A stretch of 38,376 bases of DNA from Burkholderiaceae bacterium (GTDB lineage Bacteria; Pseudomonadota; Gammaproteobacteria; Burkholderiales; Burkholderiaceae_E): contig OMIE01000143.1 of NCBI GenBank assembly GCA_900299025.1, forward strand, positions 1 through 38,376, written 5' to 3'. Numbering within the stretch: the first letter of the stretch is position 1; each line of letters begins with the position of its first letter. The notes beneath the pieces were generated by a model. It saw nothing but the letters and a program-made list of their open reading frames with translations. It had not been told where the DNA came from and ran no database searches. Made by a program: the position numbers and the translations under genes. Of the stretch, positions 32,928 through 38,376 are shown piece after piece.

Positions 32928-34489
32928 CATCGCCCCGCGAAAGTTTAGGTCATTCGTCCGCTTCAGGCAGTATGCCCGCTTCAGAGCATTCGCCCGCTTC
33001 AGAGCATTCGCCCACTTCAGACCACGCGCCCGCTTCAGACGGCTGTCATGTACAAGCGCCTGGACTGAGTTGGTTTGAGATTTTCAGGCTGGGATTGGTA
33101 CAGACCGCACTCGGTGCAATTGTTGTGCTCACCACATCGACGATTAATCGCGTGATGGTTGTTGAAATGGCTATGCCAGCCATGCTTCCCGGTGCACTGG
33201 TCGGCTTGCACTATGCGCTACAAATATTGCGTCCGCGATGGGGACACCACTCCGATGTGAAGGGACGTCGAAGTCCTTGGATCCTGCTTGGTATGGCAGT
33301 CCTGGCAAGCGGTGGCTGGCTGGCAGCGCTTGCTACAAGCATGCTCGAAACCCAACAAGGTCTGGGCATCATGCTTGCAACGCTCGCTTTTTCAATGATT
33401 GGCCTTGGCGTTGGCGCAAGCGGTACGTCGCTGCTTGCGCTACTTGCAAAGTCAGTCACTCCAGCGCGAAGACCTGCCGCTGCAACGATTGTGTGGGTCA
33501 TGATGATCATGGGCTTTGTTCTAACCGCTGCAACAGCAGGTCATTTTCTTGACCCTTATTCAAACGAAAGACTTGTAAAGGTCAGTGGCGCAGTCAGTCT
33601 GATCGCATTCGCCCTAAGTGTGATAGCGCTCTATGGCTTAGAATCTAAACACCACACCAAAGGCGTACGTGCCTTTCAACCTAAATTAAGCACCCCAGAC
33701 CCTGAATCAAGACCTGCCGAAGACGCCCGCTTTTGGCTGGCACTACGATCGGTTTGGGCAGAGGCAGCGAGTCGGCGATTTACCGTGTTTGTTTTCATAT
33801 CGATGCTGGCCTATAGCGCTCAAGATCTCATTCTTGAACCTTTTGCTGGCGCAGTTTTTGCGATGACGCCTGGTCAAAGCACACAACTTGCGGGCATGCA
33901 GCACGGCGGCGTTTTAATCGGTATGATTTTTGTTGCTTTGATCGGCACTTGGCGTCGTAGCGGTCAATCGATGAAGTCGATGCGACGCTGGACCGTTGGG
34001 GGCTGCGCAGCGTCAGCGCTTGCGCTACTCAGCCTAACAGCCGCAAGCATGCATGCAAGCTCGTGGCCTTTGCAGCTCAGTGTGATTGCCCTGGGCATTG
34101 CCAACGGTGTGTTCGCGGTTGCAGCGATTGGCTCGATGATGACACTTGCTGGTGAAGGCCAACACAACCAAGAAGGCTTGCGCATGGGACTTTGGGGCGC
34201 GGCGCAGGCAATCGCCTTTGGACTTGGGGGCTTTTTAGGGACCATGGCAAGCGATATAGCCCAATGGCTAGTTGCCGATCCGAGCAAGGCCTATGCCTGG
34301 GTGTTTGCGATCCAGTCCATGCTCTTTGTCCTGTCGGCTTGGATGGCGATTCGAGTACCGGCACCCGAGGGCCTTCAACTCAGGGCCGAATCGCATGACA
34401 GCACCGTTCGGCCAAGCACCCCGCCACTGAAGATGGATCGTCGACTTGAGCCACCTAGGGAGCAACTAAACCATGTCTCAATTGGATGA
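32924..34489 (+). CDS. BCD-family (PucC/Bch2-like) MFS protein
   Basis: A 521-residue twelve-helix transporter-like protein of the BCD family (LhaA, PucC and the bchG-bchP-linked ORF428/Bch2). The core contains RLGLVQTALGAIVVLTTSTINRVMVVEMAMPAMLPG and GHHSDVKGRRSPWILLGM, the family's DILxEPFAGxVFxMTPGQST (as DLILEPFAGAVFAMTPGQST), and GLRMGLWGAAQAIAFGLGGFLG. Its position between bchG and bchP fits the Bch2 member, thought to help tail-modified bacteriochlorophyll reach assembly sites. The N-terminal about 45 residues are an unusual Ser/Ala/Pro/His repeat. It overlaps bchG by 4 nt and bchP by 17 nt. Confidence 0.92.
   Translation: MTSPRESLGHSSASGSMPASEHSPASEHSPTSDHAPASDGCHVQAPGLSWFEIFRLGLVQTALGAIVVLTTSTINRVMVVEMAMPAMLPGALVGLHYALQILRPRWGHHSDVKGRRSPWILLGMAVLASGGWLAALATSMLETQQGLGIMLATLAFSMIGLGVGASGTSLLALLAKSVTPARRPAAATIVWVMMIMGFVLTAATAGHFLDPYSNERLVKVSGAVSLIAFALSVIALYGLESKHHTKGVRAFQPKLSTPDPESRPAEDARFWLALRSVWAEAASRRFTVFVFISMLAYSAQDLILEPFAGAVFAMTPGQSTQLAGMQHGGVLIGMIFVALIGTWRRSGQSMKSMRRWTVGGCAASALALLSLTAASMHASSWPLQLSVIALGIANGVFAVAAIGSMMTLAGEGQHNQEGLRMGLWGAAQAIAFGLGGFLGTMASDIAQWLVADPSKAYAWVFAIQSMLFVLSAWMAIRVPAPEGLQLRAESHDSTVRPSTPPLKMDRRLEPPREQLNHVSIG
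32957..33046 (+). repeat. Five 18-bp tandem repeats in the PucC-type gene
   Basis: Five in-frame 18-bp units start at 32957, 32975, 32993, 33011 and 33029. Units 2 and 3 are identical (CCCGCTTCAGAGCATTCG), and the others keep CTTCAG with changes. They encode repeats of the type PASEHS in the cytoplasmic N-terminus. Such units can gain or lose copies without shifting the frame. Confidence 0.85.
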
Positions 34490-35759
34490 TCCCCAAGCGC
34501 TTCACAGCCAAGCCTTTGATGTGCTTGTCCTTGGAGGTGGCCCAAGCGGCGCTACGGCAGCCTATGATCTAGCCGCACGTGGCTATCGCGTGGCACTACT
34601 TGACCGTGAAGGTCGCATCAAGCCCTGTGGCGGAGCGATCCCTCCAAAACTGTTATACGAATTCAATATTCCACACGATGTTTTGGTCACCAAGGTACGC
34701 GGTGCAAGAATTATCTCACCCAAACAGCAAGTCGTCGGGATGCCTATTGACGATGGATTTGTCGGCATGGTCGATCGTGCAGACTTTGATCCCTGGCTTC
34801 GTGCGCGCGCAGCCCGGGCCGGTGCCGTGCGACTGTGTGGCAGCTTTTCGCATCTTCGGCGCGAGCCGAATCAGCACGCTGATCTGGTATCGGTCTACTT
34901 TCGCGAAAAGGATTCCCATCAACTAAGCTCGATTAGGGCCCGCTACTTGATTGCTGCGGATGGTGCAAGGAGCACCATCGCACGCCAAGAAATCGAAGGT
35001 TCTAACGAGGGCCAGTACGTGTTTGCGTACCACGAGATACTTGAGGCGCCCCAAGTGCTCGGAAATCCTGAGCAACAACGACTGAGCAATCAGAGGCAAC
35101 GGGCACATGCAGCTCCCGCTGAAGCTGCCTTCTACGACCCAAGTCGTTGTGATGTTTTTTACGATGGCGATTTATCACCCGATTTTTACGCTTGGGTATT
35201 TCCTCACGGCAAAAGTTTAAGCATTGGCACTGGCAGTGCACTCAAAGGATTTTCGCAACGTGAGGCTATTGAGCAGTTGCGACTGCGCACTGGATTGAGC
35301 CAGCAGCGTCTCATTCGTCGCGAAGGCGCACCCATCCCGCTTAAGCCGCTGCCACGCTGGGATAACGGAAGAGACATCGTACTTGCAGGCGATGCTGCTG
35401 GCGTTGTTGCGCCTGCTTCAGGCGAAGGCATTTACTACGCCATGCTCGGTGGCCGGATGGCGGCACAAGCGGTGATTCAGTGCTTGGAGCGTGGCTCGCC
35501 CAAAGCCTTAGCCGATGCAAGAAAGCGATTCATGCGACTTCACGGTCAGGTTTTTTGGGTTCTCGGGCTGATGCAACGCTATTGGTATGCTAACGACCAG
35601 CGTCGGGAGCGTTTTGTGCGTATTTGCCAAGACCGCGATGTGCAGCAACTGACCTGGGATGCTTATATGAACAAGGAATTGGTCAAGGCTAAGCCCCTGG
35701 CACACGCGCGAATTTTCTTCAAAAACCTTGCTCACTTAAGCGGTCTTGCATCGGTGTAA
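34473..35759 (+). CDS. bchP: Geranylgeranyl reductase BchP
   Basis: BchP reduces three double bonds of the geranylgeranyl tail to phytyl using NADPH and FAD. The 428-residue product has the FAD loop DVLVLGGGPSGATAAYDLA (about 16-34), the substrate-site KPCGGAIPPKLL, a central VGMVDRADFDPWLRARAARAGA, and the family hallmark GDAAGVVAPASGEGIYYAMLGG. Its length is slightly above the usual. The start lies 17 nt inside the end of the PucC-type gene, and it completes the bchG-bch2-bchP series. Confidence 0.96.
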   Translation: MSQLDDPQALHSQAFDVLVLGGGPSGATAAYDLAARGYRVALLDREGRIKPCGGAIPPKLLYEFNIPHDVLVTKVRGARIISPKQQVVGMPIDDGFVGMVDRADFDPWLRARAARAGAVRLCGSFSHLRREPNQHADLVSVYFREKDSHQLSSIRARYLIAADGARSTIARQEIEGSNEGQYVFAYHEILEAPQVLGNPEQQRLSNQRQRAHAAPAEAAFYDPSRCDVFYDGDLSPDFYAWVFPHGKSLSIGTGSALKGFSQREAIEQLRLRTGLSQQRLIRREGAPIPLKPLPRWDNGRDIVLAGDAAGVVAPASGEGIYYAMLGGRMAAQAVIQCLERGSPKALADARKRFMRLHGQVFWVLGLMQRYWYANDQRRERFVRICQDRDVQQLTWDAYMNKELVKAKPLAHARIFFKNLAHLSGLASV

Positions 35760-35777
35760 TGGCAGCTCCCGCTTAGG

Positions 35778-36395
35778 ATGCGGGTTATGACCACAAGCTT
35801 TAGCCCCCCAACGCGGCAGGTGCCGCTCATGACCAAGTTAACCGTGATTGCTGCCGTGGTGCTTGTTGCCACGCTCGGCGGCCTGGCGACCGATATTGGT
35901 GCTTGGTATTTGTCGCTTATCCAACCTTGGTGGAAGCCGCCCGATTGGGCCTTTGGCCCCGCATGGACGATTATTTTCGCTTGTACCGCTATAAGCGCGA
36001 TAGGCGCCTGGCACGCTTCGGTGAGAAGCCGTGATCGCTACGCAGTAGGCCTTGGGTTCGCTGTCAATGCTTTTTTGAATATTCTTTGGAGCGTTCTCTT
36101 TTTCAAACTTCAAAAGCCCCTTTGGGCTGCTTTTGAAGTTTTTGCACTCTGGGCCTCTATCGCGTGGCTTATGCTTCGGATTCGAGGGCTTAATCCTTCT
36201 GCCGCTCGCTGGCTGCTGCCGTATTTGATTTGGGTAAGCTATGCAGCAAGTATCAACTGGGGCGTTGTTTGGCTTAATCCCAACCAAGCCCATGAGCAAG
36301 CGCCTGGTGCCGCAACCGCGCCAAAAGCTTCGGTCGCGCCCCAAGAGCCGTCCGCTGCAAACATTGCAACAGAAAAACCTGAGCCTAAACCCTGA
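35778..36395 (+). CDS. tspO: TspO/MBR-family tryptophan-rich membrane protein
   Basis: TspO is a five-helix outer- or inner-membrane protein that binds porphyrins; in Rhodobacter sphaeroides it dampens photosynthesis-gene expression under oxic conditions. The product contains the family's [25 protein letters not shown] and a [18 protein letters not shown] segment, and ends its last helix at [14 protein letters not shown] Pro/Ala/Glu-rich tail of about 40 residues ([20 protein letters not shown] and following) is not typical of the family. The start may be ATG 35778 or the ATG at 35787. It follows bchP by 18 nt, and its end overlaps the end of dxs by 11 bp in the opposite direction. Confidence 0.92.
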   Translation: MRVMTTSFSPPTRQVPLMTKLTVIAAVVLVATLGGLATDIGAWYLSLIQPWWKPPDWAFGPAWTIIFACTAISAIGAWHASVRSRDRYAVGLGFAVNAFLNILWSVLFFKLQKPLWAAFEVFALWASIAWLMLRIRGLNPSAARWLLPYLIWVSYAASINWGVVWLNPNQAHEQAPGAATAPKASVAPQEPSAANIATEKPEPKP

Positions 36396-38319
36396 GTAAG
36401 GACTCGCTTGTGATGGGGGCTTCCATAACCTCAAGGTAGGGTGCGAACCAGGTTTGTATTTGCGCTCGGATGCCCTGAGCGTCAAGACCACAAGCGGCGA
36501 GCAAGGCTGGGACTTCGCCTTGATCAATGAATCGATCAGGAAGTCCCATCATACGTATCGGCTTGACCAGCCCCATATCGCTTAGCGCTTCGGCCACTGC
36601 AGCGCCTGCGCCGCCGCTGCGAGAGCCTTCTTCGATAGTGACAATTGCATCATGGGTGTTGGCCATTTGCCGCAAGAGCGCCACATCGAGTGGTTTAATA
36701 AAACGCATATTCACCACACTCGCATTGAGCGACTCAGCCGCCTCGAGCGCAGGCGCAAGCATGCTTCCAAAGGCCAAAATCACCACGCCTTTGCCGGCAC
36801 GCCTGATTTGCGCCTTACCCCAGGCGAGTGCGCTTAGGTCGCGGCGCAACGTCACACCAGGGCCTCGCCCGCGTGGATAACGCACAGCAACTGGCCCATC
36901 ATGTAAAAAGGCGGTGTAGAGCATTTGCCTGCACTCATCTTCATCACTTGGCGCAAGCAGACTCATATTCGGAAGGCAGCGCAAAAAGGCGATATCGTAG
37001 GATCCCGCATGGGTGGCGCCATCAGCACCGACAAGACCCGCCCGATCAATAGCAAAACACACAGGCAGATTCTGCAGGGCCACATCGTGAATGACCTGAT
37101 CGTAGCCCCTTTGTAAAAAGGTCGAATAAATCGCAACCACCGGTTTCATGCCCTCGCAGGCCAAACCTGCCGCCAGGGTAACGGCATGTTGCTCGGCAAT
37201 ACCGACATCGACATACCGGCTTGGAAACCGCTCTTCAAATTCAACCAATCCTGAGCCTTCGCGCATCGCCGGTGTAATGGCAACCAAACGAGGATCGAGC
37301 GCGGCCATGTCGCAAATCCATTGGCCAAAGACCTGGGTATAAGTCGGCGCATGTACTTTAGTGGGCGCGCTCTTAATAATGCCCTGCTCAAGCTTAAACG
37401 CCGACGGACCGTGATAAAGAATAGGATCTTTTTCGGCAGGCCGATAGCCGTGACCTTTTTGAGTGACCACATGCAAAAACTTCAATCCAGGTCGTTGCCG
37501 TAAACGTTTCAGTGTGTGGGTGAGCATGGCCAAGTCATGCCCATCAATAGGGCCGACATAATTGAAACCGAACTCCTCAAAAAGGGTGCTGGGCGTGAGC
37601 ATCCCCTTAACATGCTCTTCAAGCTTTCTTGAGAGCGCAAGCAAACGGGGAGACCGCTTAAACATACCCTCACTTAAGGCTTTGGCCGATCCGTAAAAGC
37701 GCCCTAGCAAAAGTCTGGTCAAGTAATGACTGAGCGCCCCAACCGGTGGCGAAATTGACATCTCGTTGTCGTTAAGGATCACCAAGACATCGAGATCACG
37801 TGTGCCACCGCCATGATTCATCGCTTCAAAAGCCATACCACCACTAAGTGCGCCGTCGCCAATGACAGCGATATGCCTTCGACGATCGTCGCCCTGGTGC
37901 TGGCCATTTTCCCGTGCCGCCAAGGCCATGCCCAAGGCTGCCGAGATCGATGTGGAAGAATGCGCGGTCCCGAAGGCGTCATAAGGACTTTCGCTCCGCT
38001 TTGGGAAACCCGATAGGCCGTCTAGCTTCCTTAGACTAGACATTGCTTCTCGGCGCCCGGTCAGGATTTTGTGCGGATAACTTTGGTGGCCTACGTCCCA
38101 GATCAAGCGATCGTACGGCGTGTTGTAACAGTAATGAAGCGCGATACTCAATTCAACGCTTCCAAGGTTTGAAGAAAGATGGCCCCCTGTATGGGCCACC
38201 GATTGAAGCACAAAGGCTCTTAGCTCATCGGCAAGCGCTGGCAGTTGATGCTCGGCAAGTTGTCGAAGCTCATCGGGAGCTTCGATGCCTTCAAGCAAGG
38301 GCTGCAGCATTGCTTCCAT
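36385..38319 (-). CDS. dxs: 1-deoxy-D-xylulose-5-phosphate synthase (Dxs)
   Basis: Dxs condenses pyruvate and glyceraldehyde 3-phosphate into DXP, the first step of the MEP pathway, and so supplies carotenoids, quinones and the bacteriochlorophyll tail. The 644-residue product has the thiamine-diphosphate motifs [38 protein letters not shown] and [14 protein letters not shown], and in the second half [20 protein letters not shown] and [16 protein letters not shown], plus [20 protein letters not shown] start at ATG 38319 (ATGGAAGC) rather than the preceding TTG. The ATG shares a base with a TGA of an upstream frame, which suggests coupling to the gene before it. Confidence 0.96.
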   Translation of the reverse strand: MEAMLQPLLEGIEAPDELRQLAEHQLPALADELRAFVLQSVAHTGGHLSSNLGSVELSIALHYCYNTPYDRLIWDVGHQSYPHKILTGRREAMSSLRKLDGLSGFPKRSESPYDAFGTAHSSTSISAALGMALAARENGQHQGDDRRRHIAVIGDGALSGGMAFEAMNHGGGTRDLDVLVILNDNEMSISPPVGALSHYLTRLLLGRFYGSAKALSEGMFKRSPRLLALSRKLEEHVKGMLTPSTLFEEFGFNYVGPIDGHDLAMLTHTLKRLRQRPGLKFLHVVTQKGHGYRPAEKDPILYHGPSAFKLEQGIIKSAPTKVHAPTYTQVFGQWICDMAALDPRLVAITPAMREGSGLVEFEERFPSRYVDVGIAEQHAVTLAAGLACEGMKPVVAIYSTFLQRGYDQVIHDVALQNLPVCFAIDRAGLVGADGATHAGSYDIAFLRCLPNMSLLAPSDEDECRQMLYTAFLHDGPVAVRYPRGRGPGVTLRRDLSALAWGKAQIRRAGKGVVILAFGSMLAPALEAAESLNASVVNMRFIKPLDVALLRQMANTHDAIVTIEEGSRSGGAGAAVAEALSDMGLVKPIRMMGLPDRFIDQGEVPALLAACGLDAQGIRAQIQTWFAPYLEVMEAPITSESLLRV

Positions 38320-38376
38320 CAATTAAACCTGCTCGCCACGATGAGCTCGTTGCATGGTCTACCCCAATGTCCGTTA
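38319..38376 (-). CDS. 3' end of an unidentified gene upstream of dxs (partial)
   Basis: The minus-strand frame ending at TGA 38319-38321 (…[10 protein letters not shown]) is open to the window edge and overlaps the dxs ATG as TGATG, the same arrangement as bchL-bchM. In many proteobacteria ispA precedes dxs, so this may be its last 18 codons, but the short stretch is not enough to recognise it. Confidence 0.25.
   Translation of the reverse strand, partial: NGHWGRPCNELIVASRFN

Noticed and set aside
35838-36527. Minus-strand open frame of 229 codons across tspO and the dxs end
   Set aside because: It is antisense to the Trp-rich core of tspO and shows no family pattern of its own.

Overview
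The window is dominated by one end of a photosynthesis gene cluster from an aerobic or facultative purple proteobacterium. The gene order bchF-bchN-bchB-bchH-bchL-bchM-lhaA-puhA-puhB-puhC-acsF-puhE next to ppsR and bchG-pucC-type-bchP resembles beta- and gammaproteobacterial phototrophs. GC content is moderate and the tRNA-Pro looks betaproteobacterial, so Betaproteobacteria is my best guess, but it is not proven by what I can see. No puf, puc or crt genes lie inside the window.

Layout. 1-862: a tRNA-Pro(CGG), followed by a decayed toxin-antitoxin pair on the minus strand and an unexplained AT-rich stretch. 863-7487: accessory and housekeeping genes (BLUF photoreceptor, SDR, NTF2-like protein, degenerate trypsin/PDZ protein, RraA-like protein, EamA exporter, NudC, NnrU). 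7548-8761: cupin and crotonase genes. 8883-12543: a tight plus-strand operon (RidA, PPOX flavoprotein, SDR, large flavin monooxygenase) that looks like a small catabolic or detoxification unit. 12735-13613: htpX, with a candidate heat-shock promoter.

13628-30072: about 16.4 kb of minus-strand genes, many with overlapping stop and start codons. Read from bchF, it encodes the DPOR enzyme (BchN, BchB, BchL), Mg chelatase large subunit BchH, methyltransferase BchM, the oxygen-dependent cyclase AcsF, 3-vinyl hydratase BchF, reaction-centre subunit PuhA and its assembly factors PuhB, PuhC, PuhE and LhaA. Three non-photosynthesis genes (threonine-dehydratase-like, YkuK-like, VOC) follow in the same direction. 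lhaA carries an in-frame TAA codon with intact family-like sequence after it.

30073-30459: a divergent control region. It contains a perfect TGTC-N10-GACA PpsR/CrtJ-type site, and a second near-perfect site lying over the -35 hexamer of a good sigma-70 promoter that reads into bchF. 30460-36395, plus strand: ppsR, then bchG, a PucC/BCD-family transporter and bchP (late bacteriochlorophyll steps: phytyl or geranylgeranyl tail addition and reduction), and tspO. 36385-38319, minus strand: dxs supplies isoprenoid precursor for that tail and for carotenoids; its stop-proximal end overlaps the end of tspO.

I found no CRISPR array, insertion sequence or obvious new defence system. The most noteworthy items are the interrupted lhaA, the bchF/ppsR control region, the degraded toxin-antitoxin locus next to the tRNA, the degenerate protease, and the candidate heat-shock promoter plus hairpin before htpX.
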